From assembly GCA_940671915.1 (NCBI GenBank), contig CALNVZ010003426.1, forward strand, positions 6,645,972 through 6,709,971: a stretch of DNA of 64,000 bases. Direction: 5' to 3'. The notes below the pieces were generated by a model that was given only the letters and a program-made list of their open reading frames with translations, was not told the origin of the DNA and did no database searches. Shown here piece after piece: positions 41,201-56,100 of the stretch (position 1 is its first letter; each line of letters begins with the position of its first letter). Both the position numbers and the translations under genes were made by a program. This DNA is from Paracentrotus lividus (lineage: Eukaryota > Echinodermata > Echinoidea > Camarodonta > Echinidae).

Positions 41201-44200
41201 AAGCCCATGATAAAAGACAGAAAATTTATATGATGCAACACATAATTTCCAAATATCTAGTTTTTATATACATGTATTTTATCCATGCCTACCATAAATA
41301 AATTGTTTGTTTACATGTAATTCAATGTAGTACATTTTTTTCATCCTACATGATTGTACGATCATGTTTCATTATTTTTCACACTATCATCACCTCTCCC
41401 TTAATATCTAAATTTTTTTCTTATTTCTTCATCAAAAATACATAGGTCATTTTATCAGTACATAAACTTTATTCATAATAATAAAAAAAAAAACATACTG
41501 CATTGGATGCTCATCATCTGAGGGAGGAGAAAATAATTATTTAAAATCACAAATTCCACTTTTTCACATACAGCTGACTTGAACAATTCGGTACAAATAT
41601 TTAACAAGGATACAAGAAAAATGTAAAATTATATATTTAGCCTTTTTGAAATACATGTAGCTAAAGGCATGCATCAACATTGAGCAAAACATCTTTACGA
41701 TTTGTAAAACTAGCATGATATATCAGCTCTACCCTGCTCCTCCCCCCAAAAAAAAAATAAATAAATAAAAAAATAAATAAAAAATAATAAAAGTCTACAA
41801 AATTGTATTATTTTGGTGGGTTGGGGGGGGGGGGGGGTAGAAGTCACTTCTTCCCCTATCCCCCTCCCTCAAAAAAAAATAATAAAATAAAAATAATGAT
41901 AATAAAATAAATAAATAAATTTTAAAAAAAAAATCAGATGGTTATAATGTCATCCATTGCTAATAGGAAAACTAAATTCCCCTCCGGACAAGCTTTGAGG
42001 TCACCAAAAAATATATAAACTACAATGAAAGGATTGCACAAGTTGGATGGACAGTCCAGTCATTCTACATGTAGTATGATATTCTAGCTGTTGTGAAAAG
42101 AAAGGGTTACGTGGAAACTGCCCCGATGTTAGTGTACCTTTTGCAGGAGTTGATTAAGATCCTGTTCCTCAAAAGTGTGCTCGTTCCCAAAATCAACATG
42201 AGCTATCATTCTCAAGAAGTTCAGGTTGGGTTACTTCATCTGAAGATTCATAGCACATTGATAATAGAGAGGATAGAATGATCATACAGAGAATAATTAG
42301 ATAAAATAGAAAGAAGGGTAGAATGATGATAGAGTGATGAAACAAATGATTGATGGTGGATAGATTATTGGATGTTCAATGTAAAATGTGACAGAGGTGT
42401 ACAATGTTGTGGTTCATATGGTGGCAGGCATACGTGGAAGGGCATTTTTAAATATGATAAATATTTCATGACATGATAAAAAAAGATCAACAAATGGATG
42501 TAGAAAGATAGAGAGAAGGGCATAGAAAGAGAAATATTAAGTAGTGACACATAACAAAGTAAATGTACATGTAATTGTGCTGCAAACAAAGTTGTAATTG
42601 GATTATTGTGTTTGCATGTAAAACAAAGAAGTGTTATTTTGATTAGATTACACAAAAATATATAATGATATAAAAAACGGTTAGAGGAAGGTAAATAAAT
42701 ATATCATGTTTGATGTACACAATGTTTTAGTTGGGTTTTATATGATATTAAAATGCAAATGTCACGCACACAGAGTTGATGGTTATTTTAATAGTGATAA
42801 ATCATGCAGGTAATTTATGAGACAATGATACAATCAAAATGGCAAAATGGCAAATTGCATCATTAAATAGGAATGAAAAAGCAAATACAACGTACATGTA
42901 GATGCAGTTGAAAAAAATGTGAATTAACGTAAAATGTATGTTGTCATAAAATATTTTTTAGTATCAATGATTGGTAAAAATAGGAAAGAAGTTATAAGTA
43001 AGAAATTATATCAAGTGGTCACATAATGGTGCAGGCAAATACAATTAAACAGGACATACAAATGTATAACGTGCAGAAGACAGAGATAATGAAGATGACA
43101 AAGCCAAAAGCGCATCACACCAAATTTTAAGTTTGAAGAAGATCGAGAGAAAAACAGAGAATGGGGAATAAAACAGAAATAAGGAGTACTGGTAAGTGCA
43201 TGTAGTCTAAAATTAAGAAAGACAAAGAAAAGATAACTGAACAATGATATTGTACAGTCATGTATATTGAACAAGTTTACAACACAAACAAGTAGTTTTC
43301 CATGCCTACTTACAAGTACATGTAAAATTTGCAATATTGTTTCCTAAATTACAGTATATTAAACATATTCAAATACATTGTGCAAGCATATATTTAGTAA
43401 CTCAAAGAAAGATATGAAAAGTAGATTGATTGACAATTTTTACTAGAAATGACTTCAATGACAAAAATTATTTGAACAATATTTTTGTCATGTTCCATAA
43501 ACAGTTCAATTCCTACATATTTTCACCACTGCCTTTGGTGTTTCCTAGTTTTTTTTGTTTAGTTTTTATTTTATTTTCCTTCTTCTTCCAGTAGTACTTA
43601 CTTAGTAATAACTATATAAAGCCAGGTACTTGATTAAGTTTTCGTGTGCATGTAGTCTGACATTTAATGTAAAATGAAAGAGAGGACTGAAGTCTAGTCC
43701 TGAGTATTTTCAAGCTAAATGTGAAAATGTGTCTTGTAGCAAAATTAGCCTTTCTTCAACTGGTTAAATGACAAGAAATATCCCATGAATAAATGAGTTT
43801 CTGCAGAGAAAAAAATATGTATTAGTTAAGATTCCAAGTAAACCTAAATATCATATAGAGAAAATACAATTAGTGATTGAGTAGTTAAGCTGAAATATAG
43901 AAATCTGAGTTTTCTATGAAAAAACAAAACCTTGTTGAAATTCAATATGGTATAGAGTTGAAATTTGCATGGCAATAAAGAGTGAACGTCCCTATAAATT
44001 CCCTATTTAATCATGAAGATTAAAGCATGGAAATGAAACTTAGCTGAATAGTATATTAGGCTTAACAGGCATATTAAAACAAAGAAACAAATAAGGACCT
44101 TTAAAAACAAAACTGAATTCAAAATAAAAATAAGCAAATATTCAAACAGCATCTGAATAAATAAACAGAAAGTTTAAGGCAAACATTATATCAAAACAAG

Positions 44201-47200
44201 AAAAGCTAGTGGGAAACAGGTGTACCACACCTAAACACTTGTGTTATACAAACTTGTCTACCTTATACGTTAGTTGAGTGCACATGTACACAACAGTATA
44301 ACGGCACAGTATACATAAAGCCAGAGTGGATTGGCATTCCAAAGGAATACCACATATAGACATTTGTGTTAGTAGTTGTTGTCTACCTTCTGTATAAGTT
44401 TAGTAATATCATCAGGGCTAAAGGTTTCCATTGAAGACGGGTCAAGATGTCCGATCAGATTGTCCAAAAAACTTCTGGTCAGGTTGTTTGCCCTTCCAAC
44501 TTTTGTTTTATTTCAAACATAGATGGAAGCATGCAAAAAGTGAAACACAATCATTGTTTAAAAAATGTGAAATAAATGTGTTAGTTGCATGTTCAAGGGA
44601 ATAACAAAATCAAAACTGTGGAAAGACAAGAACGATGTTGATATCCTTAAACAAAATAGATGTCAATGTAAGCAAATGATGTATCGGACTGTGCAATATA
44701 ACACATTCTCATCTAGGCAATAACAGTAGGCAAAATAAATGAAACCAGAATTATTGCATCTAGACATTTCTCATTATCAGATTTTTTTGTTTTCTGATTT
44801 TCTCTCCAGACAAATAAGCAGCATCAGAGTAACAACCCAGTATGGGGTAACTTCAAGTTTGAATAGAAAAGGGTAGAAATAGTAACAAAAGTGTTCTGTA
44901 ATTTCTACAAAAAAAATAATATTTCATCAATTATCTCTTTTGCCCGCAACATTAATTTTAAGCAGAAAAAAGAAGACTTTCTCTTTAATTATTAAAATAT
45001 GTATAACAATATTTGCTTATATGAACTACAAGGAATTATGCCGCAGACCTAGTCCTAGCATTATCAGTGATTTTCAGATCTTTTGGCCGAGCCATTACAG
45101 AGAAAATGAATTATTAGATTGTATAGTTAATAAGTATAATGTGACTTAGTCGAACTTGGCAGGCAAAGAGTTAAGTACAAAAAGGAGAGGGTGGTATAAG
45201 CTATCAAAGAGTGCATTACACATGCACAAGAACCCAATAGAGTTGATGTTGATAGCAAATGGTATTTTTCAGTCAATCATTTGTAAAGCCTTTAGGCATT
45301 TTCATTCTGAATCTGAACAGGAAGAATTGAGAAACTATTCTTTCAGGGATCAGTACAATAGTTTCCAAAGGTCTGAATCAATTTTTCTTTGCTCCTCAAT
45401 ACGGCATCAATGATATTTCTCATTAAACCTTCATCCAATTGACAAAGTAAGGTCTATATCTATGCCACTTATTAATGAAAAATAAAAAATGCAACCCCCC
45501 CCCCCCAAAAAAAAAAAAGGCCCAGTAGTTACTGAAGAAGTAGTGATTATGCATGATTCTCTACAGAAGGCAGATTTTATTAGAGATTTGAATATTATTT
45601 TCAATCAAACTTATCTTATTTATTAACCAATGAATGAAAGTGGAAAAGAAATCAATTCCAATTTGTCAGTGACTTTTGCCGAGATTACTGCTGATTTTAT
45701 ATATGAGTAAATTATATGTGTTTGATTCAAATATAATGCCTATATCAAAGGAGAGAATTATTTCTATGACTTAAGAGAATACATACGTGCTGTTGCTCCA
45801 GGCCTTTCTTGCAATGACCCGAAGACGTTGAATCTCTTTCATCTTAAGATCATCTAATTGGTTCGAAGGTGAGCATCCAACATTATTTAGCTGCTTTCCG
45901 AATTTACCAAGTCTAATGAAGGAGGTGAAAAGAGCAGAGAAAAAGCATAATGATCCAATATTTTGTGGAATCTCTAGATGGGAGTTTAGAATGCTTTTAC
46001 TCTTGTAAAAAAATGAAAGAAGAGAGAAAAAAGATAGAAAAAAAGACACCATCAGGGATGTTGATTTTTTTAATAAAAAAGAAATAAAAATACAAGTGAT
46101 GCACCACGAATTGAAAACATGTATTTTCAACTTTGGTTATTTTGTGGTGTGCAAGCTAATGTTTGCCAATACATACATTACATTGTGTGTACATCATTAA
46201 GTGCTGCTTTTGTGAAGAAACAAAACATCTATGCACATGTGTACATCCCCCCCCCCCACTCAAGCGCCGTCAACANNNNNNNNNNNNNNNNNNNNNNNNN
46301 CAAAAACTTGCTCTTAAATTGCCCAGTCACAACCAGGTAACAGGGTTCAGAATTACATGTGCATGTACATGTATACATGTATACCATGTCATGTGAACAT
46401 TAAACACTTTATATTCCTTGGCTCTTCATCATCATCAACATCATCATCACCATCATCATCACCATCATCATCACCATCATCATCACCATCATCATCACCA
46501 TCATCATCACCATCATCATCACCACCAATCCATTCATCACCATCATCTCACCATCATCATCACCATCATCATCACCATCATCATCACCATCATCATCACC
46601 GTCATCATCACCATCATCATCACCGTCATCTTCAACATCATCATCACATCATCAATCAACATCATATCATCACCGCATCATCATCAACATCATCACATCA
46701 TCATCAACATCATCATCACCGTCATCATCAACATCATCATCAACATCATCATCAACATCATCATCACCATCATCATCAACATCATCATCACCATCATCAT
46801 CACCATCATCATCACCATCATCATCATCATCATCAACATCATTATCCTCATTTTCATCATCATCATCATCACCATAATCTTCTTCATCATCATCATCAAC
46901 ACCATAATCCTCCTTATAATTTTTTTTTCATCATCATTAACATCATCATGTCATCAATGTTGTGATAAATATTTGTATTGACCCATTGATATGAGGACTG
47001 AGCCCGAATACATTTGGGCTGAGGTCAATATGAAATACATGTATAACCAAATCAGCTCATCTCCAACAGTTTAATTTCACAAAACGATCTACTAGTATAC
47101 CTGATTCATGTTGATGGCATCATCTCTACCACCCTGTGGTTGCCTCACTCTCACAAAGTTATCACCGGCTTCTGCCATCTTTGCTTTGGTTTCTGCCAGT

Positions 47201-50200
47201 GTTTTTCTCAACTCTTCTTGATATTTCTCAAGATCTTGCTCAGTGAACTGGGATTCTTGGTTCAAATCCTGCAAGGAATATGAAACAAACATAAAGCAAA
47301 TTGGGGATAGATTTCAGGTGTTATCAGTTCATCTTTAATATACAATTGGTCACCAAAAAAGGAAACAACTCCCCAGACAAACACATGTACACCCCAAATA
47401 GGCTACCATCTAAGCCTACATCATGAAAGGACTTGTCAGACGTTTTATCCGACAAATTCTCTCTTAGCCAATCAGACGCAAGCATTTCAGTAGCTTATAA
47501 CAGTTGTCCGTGAGAATCAGTGAATATTAGTTTCATGTAATGCTCCCCAGAAGGCTATTTCTGGGGGTAGATGTCCTGTGGTATACAGGCGGTAAATGAA
47601 CTTGTCCTTGAGGTAAATGTCCAGAGGGCAGTTGTCCTGCTACGCAAAATATAATCATGTGATCTCAGTCTCACAGATTTGTATTATAACCTGTGCCCAG
47701 GAACATAAAAAGTTTTGATCAATTACAAATCATCAGTAACCAATCAGGATCCTTGTTACATAGACCTTACACATGAAAGTCTCCCTATGAACCAATCAGA
47801 ATGGTTGTTTGATTTCTTACCTGCCATTCACTATCTTCATCAAACTCTGATGCTGCAGCAGCCTCCATGAATTCCTGTAAACTAACCATCTTATCCTTGT
47901 TGTTATCAATCTAAAGAAAATAAATAAACATAAATATCATTAATATTTCACATCTCAATGATACATACAGTGTACATGTAGCTGATACACAACAGGAGTG
48001 CACTGTAGCTTACAATGTAGTTTGTAAAATGTCCCACTAAGTTTTATGCTTTGTTTTGTTGGTTTGTATTTTTTTTTCCTCATTTATTATTTCACAGCTC
48101 TTCATAATTTAGCAAGTACCTGAACACTGCTTCATGTGGACATTGTTCTTCTTTTTAATGTTTATTTTTTCATGAGAGACTAAACAAAACCCATTTTCAT
48201 GCATTTGGGTACAGACAATCGTTACAAAGAGTGGGGGAACACAAATCTTCAATACCACTTTTAATTACTGACTAAACCACTGTTCTGACAAATGCACAAC
48301 ATTTATGTGTACAGGTACATATTTATTCACACATTTACAAATGAAGTCGTACCATGAAATTGCAAATTAAAAAGCAAAACAGAGGGGCAAAACATATTGA
48401 CAGAACTATGAAAATATCACCCACACAGGCATAAAGATACAATATATAAACTAGGAACATGTATCTTTAATTTTCGTCTTGGATTCTTTGCGTATTCTTG
48501 TTTTTTTTTCCCATGATAATAGGTTCCTTAGGCTTTTCAATTGTTAAATTTCATATACATCATGCATGGTTAGTCAATTTATGAGCTTTTGATACACTTT
48601 ATGTAGACTAACTTGATAATCTGCATGCAGATAAATCATAAAAATTGACAAATAATCATTCCTATTAAAAAGCATGATGAGTGTTATTGTTGATTTCTTC
48701 TTCAAGATATTTTAAGTTATAGATGAAGGTGACATATTAATAGCAATATTAACCCAAGGATAGTCGGTATAATTTAGATTAGCTCTTCCCCTCCATGGCA
48801 TGAAATACATGTATGCCACAGGGGCCGCGGAGCGCTTTTGAAAGTGGAGTGGTTGAGCCGAAAGTGGGGGGGCTGAACAGCCTAAACATATCACTAATCT
48901 ATGGTCATTTTTGCGTTGTTGTACGCATTTGCTGGCTCCGCGGCCCCTGTGCCAATGGTAATAATGATCAATAATAAATACAAAAGAAACTCCCAGCCAA
49001 ATAAACCCAAAAAGCCATTGATATGCAGCAGTATTAAAGAGTAATATTTGGATAGATACCTGATTAACAACATGTTCCCTCATACGGGATAATTCCTCAA
49101 ACTTTTCCTGAACGTCAACGTTTTTCTGACCTTGATAGACTTTCTCCACCTAGTATTAGTAAGTAGGTGCATGGATATATACAGGGTGCGCCAATTGAAG
49201 GGTGTAACCAAGTGATCATACAGTGCAGGGAAGGGGGGGGGGGGGGGGTTACATACATAGAAATTTGAGTGAGAGAAATTGATGTACATATGTATGTTGA
49301 GTCAAAGAGAAAAGGCGAGACAGAACAAGGGAGACAGAACAGTGATTAAAATCATGTGATGTCAGAAATTGGAGGAGGGGGAGATAATGTGCAGAAGTTT
49401 AGAAAAGCAAGAAAGAAATAAAGAGACACAGAGACAGAGAGAGGGTAGAGTGAGATGGGGGATGGTACACATGTACATGTTAAGCATTGGGAGGTTAAAA
49501 AACAAGAAAGAGAACAAGGGAGTAGGAAAAGGAAGAGGATTAGAGAGATAAACATAGAAAAGAGTGAGGGAGAGATGAAGGATGAGGGAAGGAAATTAAG
49601 AAGGGTAGATTTGGAATTGATGCATGATAAATAAAAAGATAAATTGGATGACCATAAAGAGCAGGAGACGGGTACAGTTGAGTTGTAGTCATGCATGGTA
49701 GTGAGATAAAGCAAGGGAATGAATAAAGAAAGAGAAATAAATCATGATTTAATAATCAACAACCAAAATATAGAACGTTATTAATGAAATCTGACTTGCT
49801 ATGCAAGCGCTCCACATTTTAGCTAATATGTAAACAACCATCCATTTCCTCATGTTACCAATAAAGTGCATCACCCAGTGATAAAATTGAAAAGTTGGGT
49901 ACATACATTTCTTCATTGATAATAAAGAAATGGGTGGTGTTTCTCTACAGCACATGCATTACAAATATGTTTCAAAACAAGATCACTTCTTTAACCGAGT
50001 CTATTCACATAAGAATTTTTAATTAGTGACCACAGTACAATAGTCACAAGCCAATCAAATATGTTAGAAAACATTGAACCATTTCTTCCATTTCCTTTTC
50101 TTTGGCTCTCTCGCTCTTCATTCTACAGCATATGATATACCAAGGTATTATGTAGGATAACATGAGCTGTTATCAATCCAAAAGATCTTTTATTCCCATC

Positions 50201-53166
50201 CCTGATTAAAAAAAATATGAAAGATTACACGTTCGCTACATTTAGATGGTCATCTTTCAAATCAAAACATGAACACAAAGTTTGCTTGTTTTGAAACATG
50301 TTTATAATGCACTGAGCACATGCAAATGAAGACTCCATAACAGTATAATGAATAATGAACATAGAGGGCAGCAAACCTAACCTCGTCCATAACATGTTCT
50401 CTCATTCGAGCAATCTCCTCCCTCAATTCCTCCTCCTTGTCTCTATCGTAGCCATAAATCTTTGCTGCCTTCGATTGGCAACACAATCATTTATTGTTAT
50501 AAAATTAGACAAATTAATTATTCTTAAACATACACACACATAATTCTTTGTATTTATTTTATTTTTTTCCACATTGAAAAAGGAGAAAAACCTTAAATGC
50601 AGATAAAGAATAGATGAAATTTTTGTTCATGTAAAACATATGAGCAAGAATTTTTAAAAACAATTTTTAAGGAATTCATTTTCCTCTTCAATAAAAGCAA
50701 ACAAAAATTTCGACTTATTCAATGCCTCTTTAGGAAGTAAATATAAATAAATGAACAATCCATGTACATGTACAATGTAAATGATTGTGAATTGTTGAAA
50801 AAAAAAAAAAAACACTATTCACCAAAATAGGCAATTTCATAAATTTAAAAAAAAAAATTTTTTTTTTAAATTTATAGCCAATTTTAAGATTTCAAATTGT
50901 CAATTCAATTCAAACTGTTTTAATTCATAAAACAACATTAAATGACCTTATGTACTGCAACAGAAATACAATGTAGATTCCAATTCCTCTATTAGTTCAT
51001 GTATCTATATTTAAAAAAAAAATTGGTTAAAGTGGCACTTGACATCTGCAATGAATAACTGTAAAGAACAGATTTGTCAAACCTCTTTGATAAAAAGAGC
51101 CTCCAATTCAAACTCGTCTAAGAATCCATCACTATTTGAGTCATGAAGATAAAAGAACGTCTTAGGATTGAAATCTTTTCTGTCTAGATGATCAGTATTC
51201 TCCCACACTTCTTCCAGTTGCTTTTTGCTCCCCTGAAAAGTGAGAAAAAAATATAACAATTGGAAACAAAAAAATAATTAATGGCCAATTACTTTGCATT
51301 ATTAAACTTTAGCAAGTCCCAAAAACTCACAAGTGTATGTGCAACTGCCAAGCATGCACCTAATGATTTGTAAGAGCGATCTTTTCAAAAATGTTAGAAA
51401 TGGAAATCTGACAATTTATCATATTAATAAATATAGTATTATAATATTGGATCAGCCTCAAATAAGGGATTAATTCCTTTTGGCTGATATTGCCTACTCT
51501 TTAATACTGTTTGTAAACTATTTCATCTTGTTTTACCTTGTAATCTAACAATCTTATGTTCTTGTTTTTTATGCTTGAGTCAAATAAATTAAAAATTGAA
51601 TTGTAATGCTAACCGGATGGTTGAGTTTAGCATGCTGCTTCATATTTCTCCTCTCCTCCTCGTAAACCTTCCTAGCCTCAGCTTTCTCCTCTTCATTCAT
51701 TCCTCTCATCTCACTCCTCCTTCTTAATTCCTTCTCCATCTCGTATCTCTTGAATTCTTTCCTCCTCTCTTTATCGTTCTCCTCAAGATCTTTGGTTGCC
51801 TAGGAAACAAAAGATGCGATCCATGGTTATGAAATTTGTACAGTTCCTCCAGTGTCATTTTTTTATTATAAATAATATATACAGGAAAAAAATACAATGA
51901 AAAAATAAAGTAACAAAAAAAAAAAAAAACAACAACAGCATATTTTTCATTTTACTCTTATTCTATTATAATTACTGTTTTTTTTTAATTTTTTTTAAGA
52001 ATATCAAAGGGGAAATCGTAATATAATTGATTTTCAAAAAGATCAAGAAAATTAAATAAATTTATTTTTAGTTTACATGGAGGCTTCAAGAAAATTGATC
52101 AAAGGATAACGAAATTATTAAAATAATCACTAATAAGGCGTTGTGCATTATCAAAATAATAATACATTGAAGTACCTCCACCTTTAAAAATGCATAAAAT
52201 ATCAAAAACATTAATCATAATACAGGGATTAAATAGGGGATTTTAAAATAATGCAAGGATTAGTGCACCAAAACCAAAGCATTAAATCCTGTAAAAATTA
52301 GATCCCTGACATAAAATGAGCAACCTTGTATCAAGATCAGAGATTAGTGTACAAAAATCCCCAAATTAGGAAAATGAAGAAGAAAATATTTTATGGAATG
52401 TTTTATTTCATAATGAAAATATGTGTAAAGTAAATATTATATCATTAAAAAAAAAACAGATTTAAAATGAGGAATAAGGATAGAATCAGTAAATTCCCAA
52501 GTGTCATGAAGACTCAAGAGGTTAAGAGAAGGGAAATAAAAGCCCATGATAAAAGACAGAAAATTTATATGATGCAACACATAATTTCCAAATATCTAGT
52601 TTTTATATACATGTATTTTATCCATGCCTACCATAAATAAATTTGTTGTTGTACATGTAATTCAATGTAGTACATTTTTTTCATCCTACATGATTGTACG
52701 ATCATGTTTCATTATTTTTCACACTATCATCACCTCTCCCTTAATATCTAAATTTTTTTCTTATTTCTTCATCAAAAATACATAGGTCATTTTATCAGTA
52801 CATAAACTTTATTCATAATAATAAAAAAAAAAAACATACTGCATTGGGATGCTCATCATCTGAGGGAGGAGAAAATAATTATTTAAAATCACAAATTCCA
52901 CTTTTTCACATACAGCTGACTTGAACAATTCAGGTACAAATATTTAACAAGGGATACAAGAAAAATGTAAAATTATATATTTAGCCTTTTTGAAATACAT
53001 GTAGCTAAAGGCATGCATCAACATTGAGCAAAACATCTTTACGATTGTAAAACTAGCATTGATATATCAGCTCTACCCTGCTCCCTCCCCCCCAAAAAAA
53101 AAATAAATAAATAAAAAAATAAATAAAAAATAATAAAAGTCTACAAAATTGTATTATTTTGGTGGG

Positions 53167-53197
<31 letters not shown>

Positions 53198-56100
53198 TAG
53201 AAGTCACTTCTTCCCCTATCCCCCTCCCTCAAAAAAAAAATAATAAAATAAAAATAATGATAATAAATAAATAAATAAATTTTAAAAAAAAAATCAGGAT
53301 GGTATAATGTCATCCATTGCTAATAGGAAAACATAAATTCCCCTCCGGACAAGCTTTGAGGTCACCAAAAATATAAACTACAATGAAAGGAATTGCACAA
53401 GTTGGATGGACAGTTCCAGTCATCTACATGTAGTATGATATTCTAGCTGTTGTGAAAAGAAAGGGTTACGTGGAAACTGCCCCCGATGTTAGTGTACCTT
53501 TTGCAGGAGTTGATTAAGATCCTGTTCCTCAAAAGTGTGCTCGTTCCCAAAATCAACATGAGCTATCATCTCAAGAAGTTCAGGTTGGGTTACTTCATCT
53601 GAAGATTCATAGCACATTGATAATAGAGAGGATAGAATGATCATACAGAGAATAATAGAATGAAAATAGAAAGAAGGGTAGAATGATGATAGAGTGATGA
53701 AACAAATGATTGATGGTAGGATAGATTATTGGATGTTCAATGTAAAATGTGACAGAGGTGTACAATGTTGTGGTTCAGTAATGGTGGCAGGCATACGTGG
53801 AAGGGCATTTTAAATATGATAAATATTTCATGACATGATAAAAAAAGATCAACAAATGGATGTAGAAAGATAGAGAGAAGGGCATAGAAAGAGAAATATT
53901 AAGAGTGACACATAACAAAGTAAATGTACATGTAATTGTGCATGCAAACAAAGTTGTAATTGGATTATTGTGTTTGCATGTAAAACCAAAGAAGTGTTAT
54001 TTTGATTAGATTACACAAAAATATATAATGATATATAAAACGGTAGAGGAAGGTAAATAAATATCATGTTTGATGTACACAATGTTTTAGTTGGGTTTTA
54101 TATGATATTAAAATGCAAATGTCACGCACACAGAGTTGATGGTTATTTTAATAGTGATAAATCATGCAGGTAAATTTATGAGACAATGATACAATCAAAA
54201 TGGCAAAATGGCAAATTGCATCATTAAATTAGGAATGAAAAAGCAAATACAACGTACATGTAGATGCAGGTTGAAAAAAATGTGAATTAACGTAAAATGT
54301 ATGTTGTTCATAAAATATTTTTTAGTATCAATGATTGGTAAAAATAGGAAAGAAGTTATAAGTAAGAAATTATATCAAGTGGTCACATAAATGTGCAGGC
54401 AAATACAATTAAACAGGAACATACAAATGTATAACGTGCAGAAGACAGAGATAATGAAGATGACAAAGCCAAAAGCGCATCACACCAAATTTTAAGTTTG
54501 AAGAAGATCGAGAAGAAACAGAGAATGGGGAATAAAACAGAAATAAGGAGTACTGGTAAGTGCATGTAGTCTAAAATTAAGTAAAAGACAAAGAAAAAGA
54601 TAACTGAAACAATGATATTGTACAGTCATGTATATTGAACAAGTTTACAACACAAACAAGTAGTGTTTCCATGCCTACTTACAAGTACATGTAAAATTTG
54701 CAATATTGTTTCCCTAAATTACAGTATATTAAACAATATTCAAATACATTGTGCAAGCATATATTTAGTAACTCAAAGAAAGATATGAAAAGTAGATTGA
54801 TTGACAATTTTTACTAGAAATGACTTCAATGACAAAAATTATTTGAACAATATTTTTGTCATGTTCCATAATACAGTTCAATTCCTACATATTTTCACCA
54901 CTGCCTTTGGTGTTTCCTAGTTTTTTTTTGTTTAGTTTTTATTTTATTTTCCTTCTTCTTCCAGTAGTACTTACTTAGTAATAACTATATAAAGGCCAGG
55001 TGACTTGATTAAGTTTGATCGTGTGCATGTAGTCTGACATTAATGTAAAATGAAAGAGAGGACTGAAGTCTAGTCCTGAGTATTTTCAAGCTAAATGTGG
55101 AAAATGTGTCTTGTAGCAAAATTAGCCTTTCTTCAACTGGTTAAAATGACAAGAAATATCCCAATGAATAAATGAGTTTCTGCAGAGAAAAAAATATGTA
55201 TTAGTTAAGATTCCAAAGGTAAACCTAAAATATCATATAGAGAAATACAATTAGTGAATTGAGTAGTTAAGCTGAAATATAGAAAATCTGAGTTTTCTAT
55301 GAAAAAACCAAACCTTGTTGAAATTCAATATGGTATAGAGTTGAAATTTGCATGGCAAATAAAGAGTGAACGTTCCCTATAAATTCCCTAATTTAATCAT
55401 GAAGATTAAAGCATGGAAATGAAACTTAGCTGAATAGTATATTAGGCTTAACAGGCATATTAAAACAAAGAAACAAATAAGGACCTTTAAAAACAAAACT
55501 GAATTCAAAATAAAAATAAGCAAAATATTCAAACATGCATCTGATAAATAAACAGAAATGTTAAGGCAAACATTATATCAAAACAAAGAAAAAGCTAGTG
55601 GGAAACAGGTGCTACCACACCTAAACACTTGTGTTAGTACAAACTTGTCTACCTTATACGTTAGTTGAGTGCACATGTACACAACAGTATAACGGCACAG
55701 TATACATAAAGCCAGAGTGGATTGGCATTCCAAAGGAATACCACATATAGACATTTGTGTTAGTAGTTGTTGTCTACCTTCTGTATAAGTTTAGTAATAT
55801 CATCAGGGCTAAAGGTTTCCATTGAAGACGGGTCAAGATGTCCGATCAGATTGTCCAAAAACTTCTGGTCAGGTTGTTTGCCCTTCCCAACTTTTGTTTT
55901 AATTTCAAACATAGATGGAAGCATGCAAAAAGTGAAACACAATCATTGTTAAAAAATGTGAAATAAATGTGTTAGTTGCATGTTCAAGGGAATAACAAAA
56001 ATCAAACTGTGGAAAGACAAGAACGATGTTGATATCCTTAAACAAAATAGATGTCAATGTAAGCAAATGATGTATCGGACTGTGCAATATAACACATTCT

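Larger units (their letters stand above)
34841..46275. repeat. assembly duplicate, copy 1 (error-rich)
   Basis: Collinear with 46301-57688 over its full length, ending exactly at the N gap. It contains decayed-looking versions of nine nucleobindin exons. The offset to copy 2 grows steadily from 11,295 (exon at 35806) to 11,408 (exon at 45787), so this copy is losing single bases throughout, in introns and exons alike. That is the mark of an unpolished or low-coverage contig and not of a gene under decay. Confidence 0.88.

Noticed and set aside
35797..46130. A second, paralogous nucleobindin gene in tandem
   Set aside because: Introns, microsatellites and intergenic-type repeats match as well as exons do, the junction is the N gap, and only part of the gene is present.
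48712..49149. 145-residue minus-strand protein beginning with EKVYQGQKN
   Set aside because: Only the first 30 codons are nucleobindin exon 8b. The rest is read-through past the donor into the intron and a repeat.
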